Source: Auricularia sp. M13
Lineage: Eukaryota > Basidiomycota > Agaricomycetes > Auriculariales > Auriculariaceae
Reading direction: 5' to 3'
Length of the DNA: 64,000 bases
NCBI GenBank assembly: GCA_037042915.1
Contig: CM073194.1
Coordinates: forward strand, 682,001-746,000
The position numbers and the translations under genes are program-made. Shown piece by piece: positions 35,247-46,701 of this stretch. Numbering within the stretch: the first letter of the stretch is position 1; each line of letters starts with the position of its first letter. Below the pieces are notes generated by a model. It was not told the origin of the DNA, did not search any database, and was given only the letters and a program-made list of their open reading frames with translations.

Positions 35247-37894
35247 TTACGTTGGCGTCCTTGGTCGAGCCAACGCGGTTGGCGCCGCTGCCCGAAGCCG
35301 CTGCATCCTCTGCTTGAACAGCTCCCTGTCCATGGCATTAGAGACACCGTGTATCAAGGAACTGCCGGACATACCTTCTTTTTGTCCCGCGAGAGCTTTT
35401 GCCATGCCTGTAACACAAGGAATTGGCATTAGACACGACAAAGAGGATCACAACATAGATGAGCACACAGACCTTCTTATCCTCTGGCGACAATAGCTTG
35501 TAATAGTTTTCAAACATGGCGTCGGTCACCTCGCCTGGATTTTTCGCGCGCCAGTCCAACTTGCAAAGCTGCCTGCGTGCCAATGTCAGGTACAGTAACA
35601 GCAGTTCACACCACCTACTTTGGCTGGGTGGCATCCGTTGAAGGCATAGTGAGTGTTGTGTTCTTCGCCTTATTTTTCTTCTGCTTCGCGCTGTCCTGCA
35701 CCACATCGATGGCGCCAGATTGGGCGCGCAGCCGTGTTGATGTTTGCCCTGCGAGCGCGAGAAGCGATGGGCCAGGTACTCGGCCGGTGGAAAGAGTCGT
35801 TGAGCTGCCTGTTGGAGTGGATGACGCAGTGGAAAAGACTGGCGGCGGCGGTACAACAGATGGTATCGTGGTATTAGACGGACCAAAGCGTGCGGTCCTG
35901 CGAAGCTAGTATGCAAAGAGCCTAGATAGCAATAGTTAACATTTGGCTTACATTGGGTCCTCAAACTGAAGAGCAAGTCAGTCGTGCTGACCGAACGCAC
36001 AGCGACTGTACGCACCGAAAGTGCCCGCTTGTTGGGCTCCGCCCGAGGTAGATCGGGCACTGGCTGTGGGTGGGCTGCTGCACGCAGGGAAGCCGCATCT
36101 GCATCCACGACCTGAGTGGCGCGAACAGAGATGTCAAATTTGGTATAATGTGGTAGGTCAAGTCGAATGCGCACCTGGGCAGCAGACTGATCTGGAGTGC
36201 CGAACAATTTTTGTGCGGTGTCGACGTCGTGACGACCTTGCGCGTCAGAACTGAGTCGTCCAGCACCATTAGTTGCGCCTGACGGGCTGGAGGGCCGCGT
36301 GGGCACATCCGGGCTGCACTCGAGCGAGTCGGGCGTTGTCGCATGGGGCGTCGGGGTTTGTACAGGCGTAGAAGCAGCGGGGGGTGCAGTTGTAATGGGC
36401 GTGACAATCTGGGTATGCGGCGCGCTCTGCTGCACGGTCACGGCAAGGCTGCGTGCAGGATGCTGCAAAGCTGCCGATTGCGGAGTTGATTGTTGTCCGG
36501 AGTCTCTTGTAATCTCTGCGCCTATCGATTGGCGCTGTGCCTGCTCTGAGTTGCTTTGCCGCACGGCGACAGTCTCCATAGCTCCAGTCAGTCTATGAGA
36601 CAACTGTGCAAGATCTCTCTTGGACGTACTGTTGAGGGAGTCTTGGCCCTTTTGGACACCTGCCTGGTCTGTATTTCGTCGTTGGCGATCGTGCGTTCCC
36701 AGACGCGCTTCGATCCAGATGATGCTGGCGTACTGCTGCGCTCTGTGCTGGCTGGCTCGTGGTCCGGCTGGTACTGTAAAGCTTTGATCGCCTTCGCTCG
36801 ACCTGCAGGGCGTGCCCACTCCAGATACACGCGTGGCGCCCATTATCGGATCTTCCAATCGTCGTCACATAATGTGAATTCGGGCGCTGCTTTGTAAAAG
36901 ATTGTGTGAAGCCGTATCCAGGCACTGTGTCCGAGGCTTGGGTAGGTTGCTGCTGCAATCTTGTTCTGCAATAGGTCGTTGGCAGCGCGATAGAATGCTT
37001 TCCGAATTATGGTCAGCCGCGCTGGAGTTACTGGACGGCCGTTCTCGTCCTCAATGTACATCGGGACCTTCTCGCCATCAGCAGTCGACATAATGCCCGT
37101 TACCTGTGCCTCGGAGAGTGCTGTGTACTCGTCCCTTGTCCAGCACTGCACTAGCGGAAAGTCCGCACGATTATTTTCGGGCACAGGCTCGAGATTGGCT
37201 TCTGTGTTTTCTTTGGAAAGGCTACCCTGGACTACCTCAAGGAGAGCTAGATAATCCTCCCTAAAGGAGTTTCAGTAGCATTCTTTTTATGCAACACATG
37301 AGCGTACTGGAGCTGGTCCTTCTGAATCCGCAGCTGCATGTTTTCTTGCCGGAGCTGTTGAACGAGCATTTGCAGAGGCTGGACCTGCCGCAGCGCTTGC
37401 GCTTGCGACGCATTCTGCGATGTGACAGCACGACCAAGCAACTGCGACGGAGCAGCCCCTAACGTTGCACGTGTCGCCGGGGCCGAACGTGTTGCCTGCA
37501 CCCCACGAGCATGCGCGCCCTGTTGGAGACCATTGGGAGGTCTGTGTGTAGTGGAAGCTCGGCTTCTGCCCTGAAAGTGCTGTTCAGCATAAGCATGCGG
37601 GAAACACCAGACACATACGCTAGCCTGCGTTGTCAGGCTAAGAGACTGTGCTTGCATGTCCGTCGACATATGTGGTGCGGTAAATGTCATGTTGAAGGCA
37701 TTTTCAAGGCCCAGACTGGACAGCGGCGTCGTGGGTGTGCCAACGGGAGTGCTGGATGACGAGCTGGAATGAGAGCTGTATAATTCATACTGCTGCCCAG
37801 GTTGTGAGATGCCTTCCATTTCATCCATTCCCAGGGCTCCAAAGCCCTCTGATCCCGTGTCGAAATGGTTGAGCTGTGGCCATAGTGTGTCCAT
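35247..37894 (-). CDS. Transposon accessory protein (TnpA-like)
   Basis: Second gene of the Tnp2-type element. ATG at 37894 (MDTLWPQLNHFDTGSEGFG). Ser/Thr-rich exons are followed by a leucine-zipper-like helix (MLVQQLRQENMQLRIQKDQL). A compact domain then appears: CWTRDEYTALSEAQ, then TIIRKAFYRAANDLLQ and LGHSAWIRLHTIFYKAAPEF. Later exons give a basic nuclear-signal-like stretch (RQVSKRAKTP), a long low-complexity region, then LDWRAKNPGEVTDAMFENYY and KLLSPEDKK. The end is a basic helix FKQRMQRLRAAAPT with the stop near 35247. I infer a DNA-binding helper that recognises the subterminal repeats, as TnpA does in En/Spm. Intron edges, and so the exact protein, are uncertain. Confidence 0.55.
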
Positions 37895-38048
37895 AGCTAC
37901 GCGCGCGCGCGCAAAGAGTCGAAAATCTTGAATACAGTAACTCCGACTTGGACCGAGTGAAAGAAGTGCCTTCCGTGTAGAATAAAGACCTCTCACTGAC
38001 CCAAAAATGCTTTAATGCACTCATAGTACATGCTACCACGGTATGATT

Positions 38049-41000
38049 TTAGGTACTTGCAGGCGAAAGGGGAATTTCGGAGTCGTCACAATTCCGAGCT
38101 TCGTGAGCTTCCATCTCCTCGACGAGAGCCTTCAAGGTATCTCCAAGCTCTGCAACAGTAAGACCAGGCATATCAACGACAAAGACACGGTCGGAAAACT
38201 CGGCTGGCAGCATGCGCGAGTGTGGTACCAGCGCTACGAGTGCCTGAATAGCGGTGTACTCAACAACCCGCAGGCCAGCGTCTCCTTGATGCTTGCATGA
38301 CCACAGTGTCTCGTATGAGGCGGCCAAGAGCTCGGTGTCCGGTCTCGTGCATACGGAAACCATCGCGAGTGTCCGGATGTCGGGTAACTCGCCAGGGGCA
38401 GCGAGATTATACTGGAAGAAATAGCGCACTTCAGCATAATCCGTCTGTCCCTCAACAAACGATAGCTGAGAAAGAGTGAGATTATGCTTGAAGTGTGGGT
38501 TGTGCTCACCCTGATGTCACGTGCACGCCGAAGAGCGTCAGGTGCCTTGCAAAGCTCTTTCCATGCTGTTCTGACGACCTGGCCATTGGGAATCTGCAAC
38601 CTGGCCCACCTCTGAATCACAGGCACCCATCCAACATGAACGTGGACGCCATTGTCGACGAGAAACTGTCGAAGTGCTGCCTTTTCCCCAGCTAAGAGCT
38701 CCGAAAGGCTGGATTCCTTTGCGCGAAGCAGTATATAGCCGTCTCCGAGTTGCTTGCTGCCGCGGCGTGGCTTGCTGCGCTTCGCCGTCGGCGACGCAAT
38801 CTCCACCCCAGGAAGCATGACACGGACTGCATTAAGCTGTGCGCGCTCCAACCCACGTGCAGCAAGATTGGCATATGGGGACGAATCCTGTTTGAGATCG
38901 GCGGTGACGAGACCAATAAAACGCTCCATTGTCCACTGCGATACGCAAGCGCCTGGACCAACGCGAAGAATTTCGGGGACCATGTGCGACAGATTGTGCA
39001 CGATTGGTCGGATGAAGTGTAGGCGATCTGCGCGGCGTTGATAATAGAGCTCCTCGAACTCGCGACAGAACTCTAGGGAGAGCTTGTATTTCCCCATAAT
39101 GTGGTCGAAGGGAATGGCCTTCTGCTCGCAGAACCGGATGATCGCAACAAGTTTGCAGAACGAGCGCCAATACTTTGTCGGAAGCACACCAAGCAAGAGC
39201 CCTGGCCCCAGTCGCCACAAGTACAGGACAAATTCCCAGGCCTTGTACCCGCTGTTCAGCTTTTCCGCGATATTGCGAGGCGGTCTGCCAAACAGGCCTG
39301 GGAGGAAGCGAATACACCGGGCGACGTCCTCGCCGTGCAGCTTCCAGAGAGAAGAATCCATGAAGACAGCGAAGTCCCAGCTGGCACGCGAATCAGTCTC
39401 TTCGCAGTCGATCGTCCCACGCCAGAGTGAGATTAAAAGATCGCCCCAGTTGAGTGACGCGTGCATAATGTCCTGCGGGAACATGCAGGGTGGCCCAATG
39501 ACGGTATCCGGCGCCAGACCCATGAACGGACTGGTCCCGGTAATACCAGTTTCGCGACGGCGCTCCTTATACTGAGTCTTCGAAGGTGCACTTGTCACAA
39601 ATTGGACAGTTCGAGCGTATGCCGCCTTGTTTGGACTGCGGTACTGGGCCAGGTCAACGTCGCCGTGATCCGATCCTACGACAGAGTAGTTGAGCGGCTT
39701 CAAAGCAGCTGGGTAGTAATGTGGACAGTCCGGCTTGTGCCTGCCAGACATTCCGCACCAGAGACGGCAGCCGATCTTGCCATGGTGTGGAACGAGGCTG
39801 CTCCAGGCGGTCATTCCTGGCCCGTCGGCGAGACCATAAGCGATGAATAAGCGCGAGAGATAGGTGCGACAAAGATGCGCATCCCAGACAGGCAGTCCGC
39901 CAGCATTATTGACCGCAGAAATGATGTGGAGACCTGGGTGGAGAAAAGATTCAAAGATCTTTGGTTTATGCGGACCACCGATGAATCCGCCAGGAAGAAG
40001 ATAGCGCTGCTTGTAGCGGCGATCGGGTGCGTAGTTGACGACGATCCATCCGTACATCCAGCAATCGGAGGCCTTATTGCGATAGAGCTGAGCACCGTCA
40101 ATGGTCACCATGACCACAGTGTCCCCTACGCGGATGTGGCCACGCATGACAGCCTCGCGGATCTCCGAGCCGCACACAACGTCGTCGAACTGGAGCACAA
40201 AGCCGTGGGCCTTGATCTCCTCCTCAAGCTGCTCGAGCTTCCTCCATATATACTGGGCGTCGCGTGCGCTGTCAGGATTCCGGCGTAGAGCTTGGACCTG
40301 CTGAGGGAGCAGTATTGTATTGAACTGCTTAACAGGTTTGCGCTTGTCGTCGTAGCGAGCCTTTCCGCAAATGGGACAAGCTTCGAGACTGCTCCAAGGC
40401 CCAGTAAAGCCTGCACAGGAGTCGATGCACATATCGGACTTCACTGAGACAATGCCCGTGAGCCGCTCAAGACGGTGCGTCATCTGGGCGAGGGACAGGT
40501 AGCCAGAAGCGTCCGCAGGGTAAGCACGTCGCATATTCTCTATCTGTTCGGTGTACTGCCTGTAGGAGCCCGAGCTACAGGTCATATATGTGCGAAGGCA
40601 CAGCAGAAAGAGCCTGTCGTTGCTCTCGTCGAGGTCCAGAACTTCCTCGGAGGGGTGCAGAAGAGACTCGAGTTGTGCAGGGGTGAGATCACAATTGTCA
40701 TATGATGCGGACCGTAAGAGCTGATTAAATTGCTGGAGAACAGCAAGATCTGGCAAGTGAGAAAGGGGCAGGTCGGTGAAGTCGATTTCAGGCAGTACCG
40801 CGGGCTCCGAGTCGATGCGTTCCTGCTGGCGATCATGAACAGTACTGCCAAAGTCAGGAATCGCGTCGTCGTCCAAACCGTCAGAGTCGTTTTGACCCTC
40901 CGCAGGCGGAGAGATAGTCCTAGAGCGCGAAGGCGCGTCAACTTCGTCGACAGCATCGCGAGCAGGATCCCCTGAGTCGCTACGAGCACTCTGCATGCCA

Positions 41001-41323
41001 GCATCAGGCGGGGATGCAGCCTCCGGCGAAGATCCCTATAGTTAATATTGTAAGTTACTGGGGTTGCAGTGAGAATGGATGGGAAAGCCCACGTCTCGTA
41101 AAAATGTGGGCGGGACAGTCGGACGGCTTCCTCCCTCCGTTGGCTCTACACTGCGATATGGAGCGTGCGCGAGCCACGTTTGATGAGCCCGATCCCTGCC
41201 ACCCTTGCAGTACCGCCAGCATGTGCACCATTTTTTGGCCCGCTTTCTAGACGTTGTGCGAACGTCGCGCTCGTCGGCCCCTTCAGTCAAGCCGTGCTTG
41301 CGCTTCGTTCCAGTATCAGACAT
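38049..41323 (-). CDS. Tnp2-family transposase
   Basis: The ATG at 41323 begins a basic, Cys-containing N-terminus (MSDTGTKRKHGLTEGADE, then KKWCTCWRYCKGGRD), a possible zinc knuckle. One intron (acceptor near 41036) leads to a long exon with an acidic region and then the conserved core: DSCAGFTGPW, CPICGKARYD, DCWMYGWIVVNYAPDRRYKQ, LLPGGFIGGPHKPKIFESFL, PHHGKIGCRLWCGMSGRHKP and FPQDIMHASLNWGDLL. Near the end VSQWTMERFIGLV matches the usual C-terminal block. A last intron at about 38440-38510 precedes an exon ending SEIPLSPAST (stop 38049). The length of about 1,050 residues fits basidiomycete Tnp2-type transposases. No internal stops seen, so possibly active. Confidence 0.82.
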
Positions 41324-41655
41324 CGCCAACGCACGCAAGAAATTGCGACGACGAAATACGGCCGAACCGTCGGGCAGCTGTGTCGCGCGGGTCGTGCGAT
41401 GGTGCGGACTTGTGCAAACGGAGGGGAACAGGACTGGATTTTGATGGCGACTTAGGCTACAGGCAAGTACTATCACAGAGTCGTGCGTGAATCGCACGCG
41501 TGCACTTCGCTGCGCTGCAATCCGCGCCATACCGCAAAACAGCGTGTGTGCCGATTGCGCGACGGTAGGTAACGGAGGTGAGCGGAAATTCTGATTGATA
41601 CTGGATTGATACAGCGGATCGGAACGGACTGCGCCGACCAGGGTTTTCACTGGGG

Positions 41656-41662
41656 ATGACAG
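41656..41662 (+). repeat. Target duplication GATGACA, right
   Basis: Exact copy of the word at 34803-34809, directly next to the right inverted repeat TTTTCACTGGG. Confidence 0.8.
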
Positions 41663-42271
41663 GTGATGTTGCCAATCCTGTCCTGATTGGGATGATCGGT
41701 GAGTCTCGCTGGTCGATGTTCAACTTGTTGCTGCGTACCTACTATGAATGATTTTTGGCTCTGACGACGATTTGCAATGGGCCGAGTCCCGTTGTCGGAC
41801 TTGGTCAAATGGCTCGAAATTTTACCTGCGCATGGGCAAAGTAGTACAACACTACAACTGCAGGAACCCAAGTTGGAAGGTCTGAAAGAGTCCATCTAGT
41901 GAAGGTACATTCCGGGATGCAGACCCCGCGGTTTTCCGCGAAAAAGGGTGCCCCACCTCATGGATCTCATGTCCCATCCCATTTTGGAATCATCTCAGCT
42001 CTTTTGTTTCCTTCCATTTTTCGGTCGCAAAGTTTCGGCCACATGAAGACCTTCGCCGTTGCTTCTTATTTGCAATTTGTCTGCTGCGTGCTCTCGCCCC
42101 AGCATTGGCACTGTCACCTGTGACGATGGTGTTCGCTTGCGACGCAACAGTCGCAGGACTGAGCAGATGGGACCGCCGATCATGCATGTTACGCATGACA
42201 GGCTGACAAATTCTCAGCCGTACCTTAGAAGGATAGTAGTACATGATTTGATTAGAGTAACGTATGAGCTT
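41663..42271. other. Intergenic; former upstream region of GH47 copy 2
   Basis: This stretch was joined to the GH47 promoter before the transposon inserted. A short frame at 42043-42123 (MKTFAVASYLQFVCCVLS...) looks signal-peptide-like but is only 26 codons and cannot be supported as a gene. Confidence 0.4.
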
Positions 42272-42922
42272 TCACTTTAGACGATGAGGTTTTTCGCCGC
42301 ACTGCTCGAGGAACGAGCGATCGTCGGGTAACTCGTCCAGCGCAAAGCTCGCCATCAGCGTCGGCCGCGTGCCGCGTCCCACGCGAATGGCCTCCAAGTT
42401 GTTGAATCGTGTGCTGAGCTCCCAGTTCCCGCCTGAGTACCCGCTCCCGCCGCGCCAGCACTCGAGAACGCGCAGGTCGAGGTCAAGCACCCAAGCCCAC
42501 TCGCAGAACAGGCCGTCGGAAATGAAGTCGAGCTCCTTGCGGATCGGCACGCGCTCTGTGGCCGTAGCAACCAGCTCGAGGATTTTTGCGCCAGTGTCGC
42601 GCGAGAGCGAGGGGCAGACGACGTTGATGGGGCGTGGCTCGTCGGACGAGTAGCGGTTGTAGGAGTCCGCCACTATCCGTTTCTCCTCCAGCTCGCGCTC
42701 CATGTCGTCTACCTTCCTCTGGAGCGCCTCGACCTCTTCGTCCGTCGGCTCGTACACCATGTCAGCATCCAGGGCGGCTTGGAGCTTGGCCACCAGCTCA
42801 GGATCGCGCGCAAACTTCAGGACGTCAAGCCCCTGGCCGGACGGATAGCCGTCCCACTGGCCATACTGTGCGATGTAGTACTGGCCCTTGTAATAGACGA
42901 TGATGAGATGGCGAGTGCCCAT
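42272..42922 (-). CDS. Conserved fungal hypothetical protein (GTRH-start family)
   Basis: A single-exon frame of about 216 residues. I chose the ATG at 42922 because MGTRHLIIVYYKGQYYIAQY followed by GQWDGYPSGQGLDVLKF is how a widespread family of fungal proteins of unknown function begins. A longer frame runs upstream to 43159 but enters the inverted repeat of the next element. A coiled coil (VEALQRKVDDMERELEEKRI) spans about residues 60-85. The C-terminal half contains ISDGLFCEWAWVLDLDLRVL, ECWRGGSGYSGGNWEL and LDELPDDRSFLEQCG. The WDGYP block suggests a conserved ligand or catalytic site, but no function is known to me. The helicase/DUF6589 element inserted about 80 bp upstream of its start. 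Confidence 0.72.
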   Translation of the reverse strand: MGTRHLIIVYYKGQYYIAQYGQWDGYPSGQGLDVLKFARDPELVAKLQAALDADMVYEPTDEEVEALQRKVDDMERELEEKRIVADSYNRYSSDEPRPINVVCPSLSRDTGAKILELVATATERVPIRKELDFISDGLFCEWAWVLDLDLRVLECWRGGSGYSGGNWELSTRFNNLEAIRVGRGTRPTLMASFALDELPDDRSFLEQCGEKPHRLK

Positions 42923-42999
42923 AGCGCTGATTCGACGTCCGGGAAAATTGTGGCTGAAAACTGGAACGGCGGAGTTTGGAACGTGACTTTTTGCCTTTT

Positions 43000-43008
43000 G
43001 TACCTGCT
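43000..43008 (+). repeat. Target duplication GTACCTGCT, left
   Basis: 9-bp word immediately outside the left inverted repeat. Its exact copy is at 55950-55958, after removal of a later MITE. Confidence 0.72.
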
Positions 43009-43260
43009 TAGGCTCGTCCCCAGCCGTTTTGGAAGTCCGCCTGAACGGATTCTCAAAACGGCTGGGCTCCAGTTCCGCTCTTTCAAGCGCCGCCATTTTT
43101 GATACCAAACGTGACTTTGGACTTAGCCAAATCGCGTTTGGCGACCCCACACCACTCATTTTCGGGTTTCTACAATTATAACTGAAAATGCGTTTTGGGC
43201 GATTTGGAATCGATTTAAAATATGTTGTATTTTGGTCTTAAATTAAATACAGAAAAATAC
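43009..43260 (+). repeat. Left terminal inverted repeat of helicase/DUF6589 element
   Basis: Pairs with 55160-55428 in inverted orientation. Shared words from outside in: TAG(G/A)CTCGT, CCAGTTCCG, CGTGACTTTGGACTT, ACCCC and AAATAC..AGAAAA. It contains a perfect 13-bp hairpin stem (CCCAGCCGTTTTG at 43019-43031 with its complement at 43054-43066). Confidence 0.75.
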
Positions 43261-43484
43261 TCTGCAGCCGTAAGGGTTGAGCTCATGTACCTTGGACCCC
43301 TTCGCAATGCTATGGAAAGAAAATTGCGAGTTCAACTTGACCTGCGGTGGTGGTATGAACGGCGACGGTCGTGCCCTTGCCAAATACAACTTCCGGGCAG
43401 CCATAAAGCCCGTATTCACGCTGCACACACATTTATGTTTCATTTACAATACATAAGAGCCTTTTACGCTGCAATGTAAGTGAA

Positions 43485-46400
43485 TCAAGCCTTCGGAGAA
43501 GTACTAGGAGCAGACGCGCTACTTTGTCCGAGTCCTTGCTGACCTCCTCCACCTGCTGACCCCCGTCCTCGGCCGCCGCCTCGACCCCTATTATCAGTGC
43601 TTCCTCCACCACGACCACGGCCTGCAGGGTCTTGTGCACCACCGCGGGTAGTTGGTGCAGCGCCTCGCCCAGACGGTGCCCGTATTGCAGATGCACCGCG
43701 ACCACGCACTATCGGTGTATTGAGCACGGCGGTCGACACCCACTCTCCTCGCTGCATCAGTCCATTGAAGAGCCAGACGAGCGGCTGCCCCGCTGCGCTG
43801 GTGTTATACCAGAGGCCACCCGGTCCAGCGAAGATCTCGCCGGGTCGGTGCTGTGGAGGCTGCTGCTGCACGTCATCATTGCCGCCACTCGCTGTTTCTG
43901 AGTTAGTAATAGAAATAAATTGGATGCCAATACTCACATGTAACGCTTCGAGCAGTATCTGCGGCCGATGCGGGCTGGGATTCGACGCGACGGCGCTTGT
44001 TGGGTCTTGTGACCGGTGCCGCGCGACTCGAGTCTTCGACGGCGGGCACGTCGTCTGTGCGGCGCGCTATGGATAAAGTGCCGCTCGTCGAGGCGCCAGG
44101 AGTCGCTGCAGACACAGTTGCTGCACCGCGGGCCCGAGGTGCTTGTCGTGCTGTCTTCGGCGCGGGTGTTGCGTCCTCGCGATCCGCACGTGCGTCGTAC
44201 GCGGCCGCCAGCTTGATATACAGCTTCTTGCCATAGTCAGACCACCACTGCCATTCCTCCTCGATGAGCCCCTTGAGCTCGCGCTCCGAGTTGATGACTG
44301 GAACGAGGGCGATTTCAAGGGGACCCAGCCGGCAAAATCCGGAGCATCAGGTTAGGATGGATGGGTCGGCCGACCTTCCGCTACGGAGGTTCGGGACCCC
44401 GGCCAATTTGGCTCCGGAGAGTGCAAAATGAGCCCATTTGAACTTGAGATTGACTGATAAAATGAGTTTTGAAGCATTTGAAGTAGTTTTAGGCCTTGTG
44501 AGCCCCCCTGAACGACTACAAGGGTACCGATCCGGCAGGCTTCGGATGCATATTGTTCGCTGACATAATACATCAACGTTCCGAGATCGGACCCTTGGGC
44601 AACCTGCTGCATGCACACGTAGTCTGGGACCCCATGTGGCTGATTAAATATATTTTTCGGAGCAAAAAGCTGTCATATACCAAAAAACTTGGTGAGCAGC
44701 GCCATTCCGGAAGCAAACCGGAGGTATATCCGCGGAAATAGGATGGATGGGTCGGGCCTCGGTGGCTTACAGCGGTTACCGACCCGGTGCCGTTCAATTT
44801 GCTTCCGGTGTCCCCTTGGGCGATTTTGTCAATAAGCACGTCGCCAAGTATACCATTTGAAGCAAAGAAGCTGCCTTCGAAGTCGCGCCGGTAGACTTCA
44901 TCTCTCCACTCTCGACATACGCGGACGATGTCCGCGGCAGGCGTTCGCTTCTCGGCTGCCTTAGGCTTCTTGCGCGCCCCAGGCCCTGGAAGCGTGCGCT
45001 GCAGAAGTGCGGGATGGCAGAGGTCGCAGCAGGGCACGCCAGTAGCTGCTCCGAATGAGCTCAGGAACGCCAAGTGCAGGAAGTACTCACCAGAACTGAT
45101 GTCGTCGCATGCAAAGGCGCGGCCAAGGACGCGCCGCCGGCAGTCACCCGTCTGCACGAGCGCAAGCAGACCTTCGTCCGGAGATTCCTCACTGGGGTCG
45201 AGCTTGATGTTGCCGTCGATTGAGTTGTTTCCTGACGCCATAGCTCCTCGGTTGCGACCATGAGCGGCGGCCCAGCCCTTTGCGGGCCGCTTCGGCTTGC
45301 CGCCCTTCTTCCCTGTGCCAGTGCTAGTGCCACCCTCACCGACTGCGCCGTCGGGATAGACCCCATACGCGGTGGGTTCGGCCAGGAGAACCGCAAGTCC
45401 TTTCATGCCTGGACGACGAGCGGCTCGGCCAGCACGTTGGACGAATGTCGATAGCTTATCCGTCAGACCCCATTGCACAACAACTTCGATATTTGGGAGG
45501 TTGCAGCCCTAAAACATAGTGAGATATGTGGCATAGAGTGCAATGCAGTGCATACCATGCCCGCGGCGTCCGTGCATACCAGGATGCGGATGGATCCACG
45601 CCGGTAGTGGTCCATTGCATTCTTGCGGTATTCATGCGAGTGTGTCGCGTTGAATGGCCTGAGAAGACCTTCATCGCGTAGGTCGACAGGCAGAAGGCCG
45701 ACAAGGTGATCTATTATGAGGTCGTCAAGCGTTGTGTCGTCGGCGTAGATGAACGTCATCGGGATGTCGGTCGCTACACGGACGTTCTTGGGGATGACAA
45801 AGTCAAGGTCGGCCAGGGTCGTCTGCGGCCGATGCATTGCGCGTACAACGAGCGAGACGTTTGGCCTATTATTGCCCATATCTAGGTTAATATAGTTGTC
45901 GCCAAAATGGAGCTTGCTCAAGACGTCTCGGCGAACGCGTGGTGTGAACGTAGCAGACAGTGCGACAACGGAGGTATCCTTCGGGAAAAAGGCTCGCACC
46001 GTACCCAGCGTGCCGTATTTCTTGCGGAACTGAGCGCCCCAGTGCGAGACGCAGTGGGCTTCGTCCACGACCATCGAAAGAACACGTCGTGTGAACTTTG
46101 TGTTCCGTAATACACCGTTGACGAACTGTCGCGACTGCAGCATCTCGGGGGAGATCAGGATGACTGTATAATCACCGTCACAGATATCCTGGGGTTGTGA
46201 GACAGATGGAAACCGTATGTTCTGTTAGGCAGCTGCTCACCGCCATTAATTCTGTTAGTGGTTTTTCTCGTGCCGAATTGACAGCAATGGCGCGCAATTT
46301 GTACTCGTCATGCAGATTCCCCACCATTTCCTCTTGCAGGGCAATGATAGGTGAAACGAAGATCGTACAGCGGTTCGCATTTTGCGCAAATGCATACGGA

Positions 46401-46669
46401 GCGGCGACGACGGCTGTCTTGCCCATCCCTGTGCCCGCATGCACAATGACATCTCGACCACGACACTGTGCGCGACCAGCCTCCATCTGGAAGCTTCGCG
46501 GCTCCTTGTCCGTCCAGCCGAAAGCAGTCTGCATGCGGGAGCCTATTTCGTCGAGTTCTGCGTCGGATACCGCCCACTGTGTGCTCGATTGTCGTTCGGG
46601 TGACTCAGGTGATCGCGTGCGCTTCCGCTTCTGGTTGGCAGCATGAGCACGGGCATTGCGCGGAAGCAT
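43485..46669 (-). CDS. RecQ-like DNA helicase of the element (interrupted)
   Basis: Superfamily-2 helicase with RecQ-type motifs: motif I VIVHAGTGMGKTAVVA, motif Ia FVSPIIALQEEM, DEAH box VVDEAHCVSHWGAQF, motif III ALSATFTP, motif V VCTDAAGMGCNLPN and motif VI FVQRAGRAARRPG. Behind the core is a Cys pair region (GVPCCDLCHPALL), perhaps a zinc site as in RecQ proteins. The C-terminus is basic and ends in an RGG-like tail (GRGRGGGSTDNRGRGGGRG). The ATG is at 46669; introns near 46186-46245 and 45508-45556. A 503-bp MITE (44316-44818) interrupts the frame after VLIDKIA, and coding resumes at LVPVINSERELKG, so this copy is probably inactive. Such helicases are multicopy in basidiomycetes beside DUF6589 genes. 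Confidence 0.85.
44308..44315 (+). repeat. Target duplication GGCGATTT, left (MITE 1)
   Basis: 8-bp direct repeat, exact copy at 44819-44826. Confidence 0.85.
44316..44818. mobile_element. hAT-like MITE 1 inside helicase gene
   Basis: A 503-bp insert without coding capacity. The ends are inverted: CAAGGGGACCCAGCCGGCAA at left and, reverse-complemented, CAAGGGGACACCGGAAGCAA at right. A perfect 8-bp duplication (GGCGATTT) flanks it, the size made by hAT transposases. Near each end a direct word AGGATGGATGGGTCGG recurs (about 44354 and 44742). Removing the insert and one duplication restores the helicase frame exactly. Confidence 0.87.
44819..44826 (+). repeat. Target duplication GGCGATTT, right (MITE 1)
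   Basis: Exact copy of 44308-44315, next to the MITE end CCCCTTG. Confidence 0.85.
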
Positions 46670-46701
46670 GGTGACGGTACAGGAGAACGAGCTAGCATTT
46701 G
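46670..46701. promoter_or_regulatory. Very short divergent promoter, helicase / DUF6589
   Basis: Only 32 bp separate the ATG of the helicase (minus, 46669) and the first ATG of the DUF6589 frame (plus, 46702). If the second Met (46741, MDVALDGADLS) is used the gap is 71 bp. Core promoters must lie in the coding regions or be shared. No TATA box is seen. Confidence 0.55.

Larger units (their letters stand above)
34810..41655 (-). mobile_element. Tnp2-type DNA transposon, 6.8 kb
   Basis: Ends are inverted: the left reads CCCAGTCAAAAGTATGTCCG and the right, in reverse complement, CCCAGTGAAAACCCTGGTCG; similarity continues imperfectly for about 40 bp. An exact 7-bp direct repeat (GATGACA) flanks both ends. 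The first 280 bp at the left and the last 80 bp at the right contain many short words of the type GCGGAT, GGAACGGA and TCCGCTC in both orientations, as in subterminal transposase-binding arrays. Two minus-strand genes fill it: a Tnp2-family transposase and a coiled-coil accessory protein. Both appear open, so the element may be complete. Plant CACTA elements begin CACTA and duplicate 2-3 bp, so this end structure is atypical. Confidence 0.85.

Noticed and set aside
42043-42123. 26-codon signal-peptide-like frame
   Set aside because: Too short and without conserved features to call a gene.
42923-43159. N-terminal extension of the hypothetical gene at 42272-42922
   Set aside because: It lies in spacer and in the inverted repeat of the neighbouring element, and the family begins at MGTRH.
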